Below, piece after piece: positions 20,670-29,265 of a stretch of 45,307 nucleotides of DNA. The notes beneath the pieces were generated by a model, which made no database searches, was not told the origin of the DNA, and worked only from the letters and a program-made list of their open reading frames with translations. The position numbers and the translations under genes are program-made. Location: contig JAHEMO010000002.1 in the NCBI GenBank assembly GCA_024643625.1, positions 5,561 to 50,867 on the forward strand, written 5' to 3'. How positions within the stretch are numbered: position 1 is the first letter of the stretch; every line of letters starts with the position of its first letter. This DNA comes from Chitinophagaceae bacterium (GTDB lineage Bacteria > Bacteroidota > Bacteroidia > Chitinophagales > Chitinophagaceae).

Positions 20670-20672
20670 TTA

Positions 20673-20736
20673 TGTGCGAAACAGCAGCAATAATGTGCAG
20701 AACCCCGCACAAAATGTGCTAAAATCTGTGCTAAAC
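20673..20736 (+). repeat. Four direct repeats of TGTGCnnAAM (candidate operator array)
   Basis: TGTGCGAAAC at 20673, TGTGCAGAAC at 20694, TGTGCTAAAA at 20715, TGTGCTAAAC at 20727; spacing 21, 21, 12 bp. Confidence 0.6.
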
Positions 20737-20762
20737 AGGTTTATATCAAAGGGCCTTTTTTT

Positions 20763-20794
20763 TTGGCTGCAATACCATTGAAGCGCTACTTTTA
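20763..20794 (+). promoter_or_regulatory. Putative Bacteroidota promoter (TTG ... TACTTTTA) of the candidate ncRNA
   Basis: TACTTTTA (7/8 of TAnnTTTG) at 20787-20794 with TTG at 20763, spacing of about 21 bp. Confidence 0.4.
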
Positions 20795-20795
20795 T

Positions 20796-21166
20796 GTTGT
20801 CAATGAGTTCTTTAACACCACGGCCAAAAATTGCTGAAGCAGCGACTAAAGTCTTCGGACTGAAACAAAGCAACGGCGAAACAGAACCAAACTGGTTCCG
20901 GTCAAGATCCAATAGCGACGTAACAGAAGCAGAAAGGAACTGAGATCGCAGTTGTTCGGTTATGTTTAATGTTTGCAAGTTCAAACTGTCAAAGGGGAGG
21001 AGTGCATTTATTAGGTATAAAAGAATGCCTGAATTGGCCATTCAATAGTGTATCGGTAAAACGGTGCCGAATGGTTAGGCTTTTGGGGTTAAATGAATGA
21101 ATTGATACAACTAGAACACATCAGCGGGATACGCAAGTATCACTAACCGCTGATGTTTCTTTTTTT
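20796..21166 (+). ncRNA. Candidate structured non-coding RNA, family not recognised
   Basis: Long-range closing helix (20796-20816 with 21088-21111; 19 pairs plus tandem G.A mismatch), six or more internal hairpins, and a strong terminator at the 3' end. No convincing ORF over 50 codons. Confidence 0.6.
21118..21166 (+). terminator. Intrinsic terminator ending the candidate ncRNA
   Basis: ACATCAGCGG ... CCGCTGATGT (10 bp), inner GATAC-GCAA-GTATC (5 bp, GNRA loop), then TTTCTTTTTTT. Confidence 0.85.
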
Positions 21167-21177
21167 AGTAAAAACGA

Positions 21178-21207
21178 CAAACCCCGATGCAGTTGCACCG
21201 GGGTTTG
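21178..21207 (-). terminator. Intrinsic terminator downstream of ahcY
   Basis: CAAACCCCG ... CGGGGTTTG 9-bp stem, followed on the minus strand by TCGTTTTTAC. Confidence 0.8.
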
Positions 21208-21228
21208 TTTATGAAAAAACCTACTTAA

Positions 21229-22557
21229 TTAGTAGCGGTAAAGGTCAGATTTGAAAGGTCCATTTTTACCAATACCTAGGTAAGAAGACTGTTCTTCGGT
21301 AAGTTCATCAAGTACCACACCAATTTTAGACAAGTGCAGGCGGGCTACTTTCTCATCGAGGTGCTTGGGTAATACATACACCTGGTTTTCGTAGTTCTCA
21401 TGAAATTTCCACAGCTCAATTTGTGCAAGCACCTGATTGGTAAAGGAATTACTCATTACAAAGCTGGGGTGGCCCGTAGCGCATCCCAAATTCACCAAAC
21501 GACCTTCGGCAAGCAAAATTATTTCTTTGCCATCAATGTTGTACAAATCAACCTGCGGCTTAATAGTGTCTTTGGTATGACCGTAATTGGTATTTAACCA
21601 TGCCACATCAATTTCAATATCAAAGTGTCCAATATTGCATACAATAGCTTTGTCCTTCATCAGGCGGAAATGTGTTCCGGTAATCAAATCGCGGCAGCCG
21701 GATGCGGTTACCACAATATCTGCTTCCTGAACAGCGTCAATCATTTTCTTTACTTCAAAACCGTCCATAGCAGCCTGCAACGCACAAATTGGATCAATCT
21801 CGGTAACGATTACCCGGCAACCTGCGCCCTGCAATGAAGCAGCTGAGCCTTTGCCAACATCGCCATAGCCACCAACAACGGCTACCTTACCGGCAAGCAT
21901 TACATCTGTGGCGCGTCGTATACTATCTACCAGACTTTCCTTGCAACCATATTTATTATCAAACTTGCTCTTGGTAACACTATCATTTACATTGATAGCA
22001 GGCATGGGTAAGGTACCTTTAGCCATACGCTCATACAGGCGATGTACGCCGGTAGTAGTTTCTTCACTAAGGCCTTTGATATGATGAACCAACTCGGGAT
22101 ACTTGTCGAAAACCATGTTCGTCAAGTCGCCACCGTCATCGAGAATCATATTGAGGGTGCGATCGGCACCTCCAAAAAACAAAGTTTGTTCAATACACCA
22201 ATCGGCTTCTTCCTGCGACTGACCTTTCCATGCAAACACACCAATACCGGCTGCAGCAATAGCAGCGGCAGCATGGTCCTGAGTGGAAAAAATATTACAG
22301 CTGCTCCATTTGACCTCAGCTCCCAGGGCCACCAATGTTTCAATGAGAACAGCAGTTTGGATTGTCATGTGCAGACATCCTGCAATGCGGGCACCTTTTA
22401 AAGGTTGATTGCTGCCATACTCTTCACGCAGGGCCATCAAACCCGGCATTTCGGCTTCGGCCAAACGAATTTCTTTGCGGCCCCAATCGGCCAGGCTAAT
22501 ATCCTTCACTTTGTGTTGCAGGCTGAAGTCAATCCTGTTGGTAAGCGTTGCTGACAT
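21229..22557 (-). CDS. ahcY: Adenosylhomocysteinase
   Basis: 442 aa; [49 protein letters not shown] motif; C-terminal KSDLYRY. Confidence 0.98.
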   Translation of the reverse strand: MSATLTNRIDFSLQHKVKDISLADWGRKEIRLAEAEMPGLMALREEYGSNQPLKGARIAGCLHMTIQTAVLIETLVALGAEVKWSSCNIFSTQDHAAAAIAAAGIGVFAWKGQSQEEADWCIEQTLFFGGADRTLNMILDDGGDLTNMVFDKYPELVHHIKGLSEETTTGVHRLYERMAKGTLPMPAINVNDSVTKSKFDNKYGCKESLVDSIRRATDVMLAGKVAVVGGYGDVGKGSAASLQGAGCRVIVTEIDPICALQAAMDGFEVKKMIDAVQEADIVVTASGCRDLITGTHFRLMKDKAIVCNIGHFDIEIDVAWLNTNYGHTKDTIKPQVDLYNIDGKEIILLAEGRLVNLGCATGHPSFVMSNSFTNQVLAQIELWKFHENYENQVYVLPKHLDEKVARLHLSKIGVVLDELTEEQSSYLGIGKNGPFKSDLYRY

Positions 22558-22586
22558 ATAAATTGTTTTTTGTTTTAAACTTGCCG

Positions 22587-22594
22587 CAAAGCTA
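22587..22594 (-). promoter_or_regulatory. Bacteroidota -7 promoter element (TAGCTTTG) of ahcY
   Basis: Exact TAnnTTTG on the minus strand, about 30 nt upstream of the ahcY ATG. Confidence 0.5.
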
Positions 22595-22684
22595 TAGTTC
22601 CAGCATAAAATACTATGTGAAAAGGATATTTTAGGATGAAATACACATATTGGCTATATTGTCAGGATAAAATATAAGTAATAG

Positions 22685-23179
22685 ATGGCGGTAAGCACAA
22701 ATTCAGGAAAAACGGCTAAGGTCTGGACAGCAGATGAAACGGACATTTCAATTTTGCGGCTTTTGCAGGACAATGCACGAATAACAGTAAAGGAAGTTGC
22801 GGAGCAGGTAAATCTCAGCACCAGCCCGGTGCATGAACGCATAAAACGAATGGAAGAGTCGGGCGTAATTAAACAGTATGCCACATTGCTGGATGCAGCA
22901 AGCGTAAACAAAAGTCTTACCGTAATCTGCTTTTTATCGCTAAAAGAGCATAACAAAACAGCGGGAGCACATTTTATTGAAGCCATCGGCCATATGCCCG
23001 AAGTAGTGGAGTGTTTTAATATTTCCGGTGAATTCGACTTTATGCTAAAAATTGTGGCCAGCGATATGGATGCTTATTACAATTTTCATGTCAATAAACT
23101 TGGCGCACTCGATAACCTTGGGCACGTGCAAAGCATTTTTGTTATGGGTGTACTCAAGCAAACCCATAAGCTTGTGTAG
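22685..23179 (+). CDS. Lrp/AsnC family transcriptional regulator
   Basis: 164 aa; ETDISILRLLQDNARITVKEVAEQVNLSTSPVHERIKRMEESGVIKQY HTH plus C-terminal RAM-like domain. Confidence 0.95.
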   Translation: MAVSTNSGKTAKVWTADETDISILRLLQDNARITVKEVAEQVNLSTSPVHERIKRMEESGVIKQYATLLDAASVNKSLTVICFLSLKEHNKTAGAHFIEAIGHMPEVVECFNISGEFDFMLKIVASDMDAYYNFHVNKLGALDNLGHVQSIFVMGVLKQTHKLV

Positions 23180-23202
23180 GTGAAGAAATGGCCGGCCCAA
23201 CA

Positions 23203-25881
23203 TTATTCTTTGTTGGTGCTAGAAATATATTGTTGCAAACGCATGTGATCAATGAGGGCGGTATTTACCAGCACGTTCATATTGTTATTCCATGCTTCGA
23301 ATTGCACTACCAACCTGTTTGCCCCTTTTTTAAGCTGTAATTTTTTTGCATTGCTATAGCCCCAATCGCTCCACTCGTCGGTACCGCGTTGGGGCATTAC
23401 CAACACGCCGGCATAATTATCATTGACAAAAAGCGATCGGATGGCACATTTGTTTTCGGTATTCCATGGCCCGCTTCCATTGGCATATCGCAGATCAACA
23501 AAGTATTCGCCATCAGCCGGCAATGTTATTTTAAAGGTGATGGTTCTATTTGCCGTTGTAGTGGTCTCGATGTAGCCTTTACCACTATAATTGGTCGATG
23601 TTTTTTTGACAGGTGCAGCAAATGTTTCGGCCTCCACAACAATTGTTTTTGTGCTAAAATTCAACGGCTCACTTATAAAAGATTCGAATCCCTTGTTATC
23701 AATGGCTGAAACACTATACTCAGCAGGCGAAGCGTCGAATTTTGCCAAAGCGTTGGCGCTTGTTGTTTTAAACAATGTGCCATTCTGGTATACACGGTAT
23801 TCCTTTGCCCCACTAACTTTCGGCCAGTTCAGGTTGCCAAGTGAATCAATTAAAAGCTGTGGAGTGGCCAGGCTGAAATGATTGTCCGTAAGATTAATAT
23901 CTGATGGTGTAAATCCACTGTTATCCATCGTTATATCGATAGTATGATTGCCTGTTATTTCGGCCGGCACAAAACCATTTTGAAGCGGTTGTCCATCCAT
24001 GGTAATCTTACTGATATTTTTACCATAGCCCGATATATTTATTTGCAGTATTGCGGCCCTGTAACGGAAGTTTTTTAATGATCTGTTCCCGCCGAAGGAC
24101 CTGGGAATAGCGGGGTTAAAGTAAAGCCCGTTTGTTTCGAAAGACATACCCATAAATACACGATGCACCATGGCAAGGTTACCCGCCATACTCCACAGCA
24201 TGCGGTCGCTGTTTATTTCAGTACCTAAAAAGTCGCCGGACTCTGCTACAAAATTTTCATAGTTGGTAAGAAATAATGCGGCCGCACGATACATGGCGCC
24301 AAGGCCATGTGTCAGTGCTTTTTCATTTCCTGCTTTTGCTGCGGCGAGATTCCAATAGGCTTGCACAAAAGGCCATATGCCATTGTTGTGATACGGCGGA
24401 ATACCCGGAATTTGCGGATAAATGCAGGTAGCTCCAAAAGGTGTGAGTGGTGAAGATTGCATAATTGATTGCGCCTTGTCGGCACCGGCAACATCAAATA
24501 ATATACTGAGGGCTTCACCCAAAGCTTCAAATCTTGGAGAAGCTACCAGGTGTTGCCGGCCATACAGATATTGGTGGTAGTAACCCTTTTCGGACGACCA
24601 CAAAAATTTGTTCATGCCTTCCTTGATAGCCGTGGCTCTGTTCTGGTATAAATCAAACGGTTCGCCTATTAGTTGAGCCATTTGCGCCAGTATGCGATGT
24701 GCTTGATAATGTACGGCATTGGTGCCAAGATTTTGCGAAACATAGATGTCCATATTGTTCATCCATTTGGGATAGGTTTGTTCGCGCCAGTCAAGAAAAG
24801 ATGATTCACCGCTAAACAATCCGGTAGAGGGATCGAAAACGGTTTTGTAATCGTCTTCCAGCGTGTTTTTGACAATAGGGTACACTTCCTGCAACCATGC
24901 TTTGTCGCCGGTTACTTTGAATATTTCCCAGGCGGCCAATACCCATGTGGTACGGTCGCTCGACACCGGCCATGCACCGCCGCTTCCCGTGTCCTGCACT
25001 ATGCGTCCGCGGTTCACTTTTTTTCGTAAACTAATTTTTGCAATATCGGGCTGATGATAGGCAAAAGCCAGCAGAATGGAATAGCTAATATCACGGGTCC
25101 ATACACCTCCCCATTTGGCACCTGTACGAAATGTGCTGTCGGGTTCAATATTTTTTAAGGCTTCTTCAAGCGATAAGTTGAATAGTGCATCCACAATGGG
25201 TTGTTCCGATTGGTATTGGGGCTTGTTGCTAACATCAAGTGTTGGCTTCCATTCACGCTTCCGCGTGGCAGGTGCTTCATAGGGATTGAGTGTAACTGTA
25301 ATAGCATAAATGCCGGGTTCATCTGTAGCTTCCAGTTTAAGTCCTTTGTTGTCAAGATTGACAAAATCCCATGACAGGGGTAGTGACCCGCCGGCCAGAT
25401 ATATGCCTTTAAAATCGGCTTTGGCAATGCGGGAACCATCATATGCTTCATAGTATCCGAGTGAATCCAGCTGACGCAAAACAGTGGACACATCAAAGCG
25501 AAAAGTGTATGAATAATTAGCCGGCAAATAGCCGAAACTACTGTCGGGTATGGCTTTGGGCATGGCACCAAAAGGTATTACAGGCGAAACGGAGTCGTTG
25601 CCAATCACCAGCCAGTGATTACTGCCTACCGGTAATTCATTGTCTTTTTCATTTATGCTTAGTTTAAACGCTACCAGTCTTGAATAACTTTCGCTTGCAG
25701 GGCTTATATAGTTGCTCAATAAATGCGTGGACGACAATGCTTCTGCTTCGTTTGTGCCTTGTACTACTTTGTCTGCGTATAGCGTATATGCATCATTACT
25801 GTACAATACAGTATCTTCATCTGAAGATCGGCAACCGAAAAGCAGCATAGCCATAATCAAACCATGTATTAATCTTTCCAT
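23203..25881 (-). CDS. Lipoprotein glycoside hydrolase, MGH1/GH63-like (alpha/alpha)6 barrel with C-terminal CBM6/CBM35-like domain
   Basis: 892 aa; lipobox MAMLLFGC; GAKWGGVWTRDISYSILL and GIPPYHNNGIWPFVQAYWN barrel motifs; C-terminal VVEAETFAAPVKK...YFVDLRYANGSG...LIDHMRLQQ typical of carbohydrate-binding modules. Confidence 0.75.
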   Translation of the reverse strand: MERLIHGLIMAMLLFGCRSSDEDTVLYSNDAYTLYADKVVQGTNEAEALSSTHLLSNYISPASESYSRLVAFKLSINEKDNELPVGSNHWLVIGNDSVSPVIPFGAMPKAIPDSSFGYLPANYSYTFRFDVSTVLRQLDSLGYYEAYDGSRIAKADFKGIYLAGGSLPLSWDFVNLDNKGLKLEATDEPGIYAITVTLNPYEAPATRKREWKPTLDVSNKPQYQSEQPIVDALFNLSLEEALKNIEPDSTFRTGAKWGGVWTRDISYSILLAFAYHQPDIAKISLRKKVNRGRIVQDTGSGGAWPVSSDRTTWVLAAWEIFKVTGDKAWLQEVYPIVKNTLEDDYKTVFDPSTGLFSGESSFLDWREQTYPKWMNNMDIYVSQNLGTNAVHYQAHRILAQMAQLIGEPFDLYQNRATAIKEGMNKFLWSSEKGYYHQYLYGRQHLVASPRFEALGEALSILFDVAGADKAQSIMQSSPLTPFGATCIYPQIPGIPPYHNNGIWPFVQAYWNLAAAKAGNEKALTHGLGAMYRAAALFLTNYENFVAESGDFLGTEINSDRMLWSMAGNLAMVHRVFMGMSFETNGLYFNPAIPRSFGGNRSLKNFRYRAAILQINISGYGKNISKITMDGQPLQNGFVPAEITGNHTIDITMDNSGFTPSDINLTDNHFSLATPQLLIDSLGNLNWPKVSGAKEYRVYQNGTLFKTTSANALAKFDASPAEYSVSAIDNKGFESFISEPLNFSTKTIVVEAETFAAPVKKTSTNYSGKGYIETTTTANRTITFKITLPADGEYFVDLRYANGSGPWNTENKCAIRSLFVNDNYAGVLVMPQRGTDEWSDWGYSNAKKLQLKKGANRLVVQFEAWNNNMNVLVNTALIDHMRLQQYISSTNKE

Positions 25882-25916
25882 GAAAATTGAAAATGAAATG
25901 GACCAGTGTAAATGCC

Positions 25917-26711
25917 TCAGTTATTATTATTGTCGAGCGTTAGATTACCCTTAAAGACAAAAGTGGCGGGACCGCATAACCATACATCAGTGTATTTGTT
26001 TTCGTCAGCGCGGTCGTATTCCACATAAAGCTTTCCGCCAATTGTATTAATGTCAATATGATTGAATCCCCGCTCATTATGAGCGCTCATTAAGGCAGCA
26101 GCAGTAACACCTGTGCCACAGCTGAAGGTTTCGTCCTCTACGCCACGCTCGTAGGTGCGGACAAAAATCGAAGACTGCCCGGTGGTTTCTACAAAGTTTA
26201 CATTGACTCCTTGCTCTTTAAAACGATCACTGTTTCTTATATCGCGTCCTTCGGATGCTACATTAAATGTCTCCAGGTCAGTCACCTGTTTTACAAAATG
26301 TGGAGAGCCCGTATCCAGCAAGTCATAGCTGCTATGGCGTTCTACGTTTTCTACATCTTTCATCTTCAACCTTATCCAACCATTCCGTTCCACGGTGGCT
26401 TCATGGGGGCCATCCGATGCCATGAAACGATAAGGATTGGCTAGTAATCCTCTATCGTATGCAAACTTTACCAGACATCTGCCGCCATTGCCACACATTG
26501 ATCCTTCGCGTCCGTCAGCATTGTAATACACCATTTTAAAATCGAACCCTTCCTGCAATCGCAGTTCCATCAATCCATCTGCACCAATCCCAAATCGCCT
26601 GTCACACAGACTTTTAATTTGAGATGTACTCAGTTCAATTTTTTCGTCGCGGTTATCTATTACTATAAAATCATTTCCGGTACCCTGATACTTAAAAAAA
26701 CTAAGTTCCAT
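25917..26711 (-). CDS. dapF: Diaminopimelate epimerase
   Basis: 264 aa; YQGTGNDFIVID, YYNADGREGSMCGNGGRC and ETFSCGTGVTAAAL catalytic motifs. Confidence 0.97.
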   Translation of the reverse strand: MELSFFKYQGTGNDFIVIDNRDEKIELSTSQIKSLCDRRFGIGADGLMELRLQEGFDFKMVYYNADGREGSMCGNGGRCLVKFAYDRGLLANPYRFMASDGPHEATVERNGWIRLKMKDVENVERHSSYDLLDTGSPHFVKQVTDLETFNVASEGRDIRNSDRFKEQGVNVNFVETTGQSSIFVRTYERGVEDETFSCGTGVTAAALMSAHNERGFNHIDINTIGGKLYVEYDRADENKYTDVWLCGPATFVFKGNLTLDNNNN

Positions 26712-26717
26712 TTGCTT

Positions 26718-27599
26718 CTAATCTTCTATCTGTTCAATAATGGTTAATGCGTTGTCTATAAGATTTTCTACTGCCTTTTTACCATCAGCAGAAAACTGTT
26801 TTACTACCCGGTTGGCCACCACCACATTCAGGCTAAGGCACTGATGGCCAAGCAGATGTCCCAATCCATAAATGGCGCTGGTCTCCATCTCAAAATTAGC
26901 AATGCGATGTGGGCCGTATTTAAAATGCGTAAGCATATCCACAAGTTCCGGCTGCCGGAGGCCCAACCGTAATACTCTGCCCTGCGGACCATAAAAGCCC
27001 GGGCAAGTAACTGTGATGCCTTTGTGATATTGCGGGCCAAAATGCTTTAGCAGCTGCATACTTCCGGGAACGAGGTAGGGGCGTGAAAATGTTTCATGAA
27101 ATTGCGTTTGGGTAATAAACTCCTTCATGATTTCGCTTTCTGCCGCGGCCATCTCAAAACGATAATAATGCATCAGATTGTCGAGGCCAAGGCCATGTGT
27201 GCCTGCCACCCACTCATCTACACCTATATCGCCCTGCAGGCTTCCACAGGTACCAAGCCGCATTATTTTTAGCGATTTTAGGGTTGGGTTCACCTCTCTG
27301 GTATTGAGGTTAATATTCGCCAGCGCGTCCAACTCATTCATCACAATATCAATATTATCGGTGCCGATGCCCGAACTCATTACGGTGAGCCGCTTGCGGC
27401 CAATTTGGCCGGTATGGGTTACAAATTCACGATGTTGGCGCCTGCATTCAATGCTGTCAAAGCGCTCACTAACCACAGCCACGCGGTCCGGATCACCTAC
27501 AGTTATAATGGTATCTGCCAGTTCCTCCGGCCTAACATCGAGGTGGTACACGGCGCCACGGTCGTTAATAATGAGCTCCGATGGGGCAATTGGTGTCAT
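26718..27599 (-). CDS. Nucleoside phosphorylase (uridine phosphorylase-like)
   Basis: GAVYHLDVRPEELADTIITVGDPDRV, VMSSGIGTDNIDIVMNELDAL, LGTCGSLQGDIGV, FEMETSAIYGL. The listed ORF start overlaps the tRNA; the ATG at 27599 is preferred. Confidence 0.9.
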   Translation of the reverse strand: MTPIAPSELIINDRGAVYHLDVRPEELADTIITVGDPDRVAVVSERFDSIECRRQHREFVTHTGQIGRKRLTVMSSGIGTDNIDIVMNELDALANINLNTREVNPTLKSLKIMRLGTCGSLQGDIGVDEWVAGTHGLGLDNLMHYYRFEMAAAESEIMKEFITQTQFHETFSRPYLVPGSMQLLKHFGPQYHKGITVTCPGFYGPQGRVLRLGLRQPELVDMLTHFKYGPHRIANFEMETSAIYGLGHLLGHQCLSLNVVVANRVVKQFSADGKKAVENLIDNALTIIEQIED

Positions 27600-27679
27600 A
27601 GTAAAAAATTCCAATGCCTGCAATTTCAGGATTAGCAATCGTTTTTGAACTGCTAATTTTACAGAAACATGGTTTCCCC

Positions 27680-27687
27680 TATTTTTG
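27680..27687 (+). promoter_or_regulatory. Bacteroidota -7 element (TATTTTTG) of tRNA-Cys
   Basis: Exact TAnnTTTG, 15 nt upstream of the mature tRNA 5' end. Confidence 0.5.
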
Positions 27688-27702
27688 CCCGCCCCTAAAA
27701 AA

Positions 27703-27773
27703 GGTACCGTGGCCGAGTGGCTAGGCAGAGGTCTGCAAAACCTCGTACAGCGGTTCGACTCCGCTCGGTACCT
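27703..27773 (+). tRNA. tRNA-Cys (anticodon GCA), CCA not encoded
   Basis: GGTACCG...CGGTACC acceptor stem, discriminator T, D-arm GGCCGAGTGGCTAGGC, anticodon loop CTGCAAA, T-arm GCGGTTCGACTCCGC. Confidence 0.93.
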
Positions 27774-27787
27774 CAAAACATCAATCA

Positions 27788-27815
27788 TGGATTACCTTTC
27801 GGGTAGTCCATTTTT
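27788..27815 (+). terminator. Intrinsic terminator downstream of tRNA-Cys
   Basis: TGGATTACC-TTTCG-GGTAGTCCA (9 pairs including one T.G) followed by TTTTTG. Confidence 0.7.
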
Positions 27816-27838
27816 GATTTTATAAATCACTTTTACTT

Positions 27839-28243
27839 ATGCGTTGGAGAATATTTGCAGGAATTCTGGCTTGTGCTTTAATCATTATTGCCAGCTTTTT
27901 GCATTGGGCCTGGTATCCCGATATTGACCAGTATTTTACCGGCTGGCACTCAGAACAGAATTACTATGGCAAGCCCGCTAAAGTGATGACATTTTTTGCA
28001 GCAGCGGGCATAGTATTTTTTGCGGTAAATAAGATGTGGAGCAAACGCCTGAATTTATTTTTTGCTGCATTGAATATGGGATACGCCATCAAATCGTATA
28101 TCCTGTTTACCTCAAGCTACAGTGGCTTTGTACCCAAACCGCAACCAGGTATTTTCCTGATGATGGCGGCTTCAATTGCCTTTGTGGTGATGGCGGTTAT
28201 GGTTTTTGGGTCACGTATGGTTGGAGCAAAGCCCGTTGCTTAA
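27839..28243 (+). CDS. Small membrane protein of unknown function
   Basis: 134 aa with about four hydrophobic segments; typical start context; sense strand between tRNA-Cys and the GNAT gene. Confidence 0.75.
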   Translation: MRWRIFAGILACALIIIASFLHWAWYPDIDQYFTGWHSEQNYYGKPAKVMTFFAAAGIVFFAVNKMWSKRLNLFFAALNMGYAIKSYILFTSSYSGFVPKPQPGIFLMMAASIAFVVMAVMVFGSRMVGAKPVA

Positions 28244-28743
28244 ATCAGATATTTGCTCATCACATAATCCTGCATAAGAAAGCCTGCCCCTATATCAAAA
28301 TCATCCTGATACAGAACCGTGTATCCGTTTTGTTCGTAAAATGTTTTTGCCTTGTTGTTCCTGTTTACCTGTAATTCCATGGTCTTGCTCCCAAGGCTAA
28401 GCGCAAGTTCCTCCGCATGCTGCAGGAGTTTTAGCCCCAGCTTTTTGCCATGCATGTTTGGCTGCAGGTAAATCTTATTCAGTTTACATGTGCCCGGCGT
28501 TTCAATGTTTTGATTGATATGGAAAAAGCCCACTGCATCATCTGCCCGATGGTACAACAGGCTGAAATAATGACCCTTGGATTTAATTTGGTCTTGTAAT
28601 ACAGCATGGCTATACATCATATGCATCATATAGCTTATCTGCCTGGCAGTGAGTATATCGGCATAAGCAATGGGCCATGTACTTGCTGCTATCTGTTGTA
28701 TAACGGGAATATGGGCTATAGTGGCCGCTGAAAATTGCACCAT
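28240..28743 (-). CDS. GNAT family N-acetyltransferase
   Basis: 167 aa; LNKIYLQPNMHGKKLGLKLLQHAEELALSLGSKTMELQVNRNNKAKTFYEQNGY acetyl-CoA binding motif. Confidence 0.92.
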   Translation of the reverse strand: MVQFSAATIAHIPVIQQIAASTWPIAYADILTARQISYMMHMMYSHAVLQDQIKSKGHYFSLLYHRADDAVGFFHINQNIETPGTCKLNKIYLQPNMHGKKLGLKLLQHAEELALSLGSKTMELQVNRNNKAKTFYEQNGYTVLYQDDFDIGAGFLMQDYVMSKYLI

Positions 28744-28745
28744 AC

Positions 28746-29207
28746 TTACATGATTTTAATTGCCACAGGCTTGGCACGGCGTATTTTCCCTGCTTTCTGA
28801 TTTTTCACAATGATATCTTCAAACAGTATGGTTTCGCCACTTTGCAGGCTTTCTTTCAACTGCGATTGCCAAAAAACGGTAAGCCTTGTTGAGTCCTCAA
28901 TGGTTTCGGCATTAAAAGTGAAAATAGTTTTGGCAACCCCCGTTTTTATGTCGCGGCTTTCTTCTTTTCTGCGCCAGCCAACGCGGTACTGCATTATTTG
29001 CCAACGGGTGCCCGACGAGTCTGTAATGATCAACTCTGTATTCAGTAATTTTTTAAAATCCTCCGCCATGGCTGTTGCTTTATCGCGATAGGGGCCAAAG
29101 CGAACATCCAGCGCAATACTATCGGCAAGCGAAGGTTTTTCCTGAGCGGAAAGAAAGGAAGCCGTGCCAACGCATAGCACTATTAAAAACAATTGCCGGA
29201 TATTCAT
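28746..29207 (-). CDS. Secreted protein of unknown function
   Basis: MNIRQLFLIVLCVGTASFLSAQEKPS signal peptide; the listed upstream extension is unlikely. Family not recognised. Confidence 0.7.
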   Translation of the reverse strand: MNIRQLFLIVLCVGTASFLSAQEKPSLADSIALDVRFGPYRDKATAMAEDFKKLLNTELIITDSSGTRWQIMQYRVGWRRKEESRDIKTGVAKTIFTFNAETIEDSTRLTVFWQSQLKESLQSGETILFEDIIVKNQKAGKIRRAKPVAIKIM

Positions 29208-29265
29208 ACTGCAAATTAACGAACCACGCAAAGGCAAATTGCATGCTGAGGCCGAAGCTCCATAA

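Noticed and set aside
20796-21166. RNase P RNA, tmRNA or 6S RNA as the identity of the intergenic RNA
   Set aside because: No GAGGAAAGTCC core of RNase P (a short AAATGAATGA resemblance to the 3' conserved region is not enough), no tRNA-like ends or tag ORF of tmRNA, and too long and too branched for 6S. An Rfam scan is still needed.
27600-27788. N-terminal extension of the nucleoside phosphorylase ORF
   Set aside because: It would be read through the antisense of tRNA-Cys; the family-typical start is MTPIAPSELIINDRGAVYHLDVRP at 27599.
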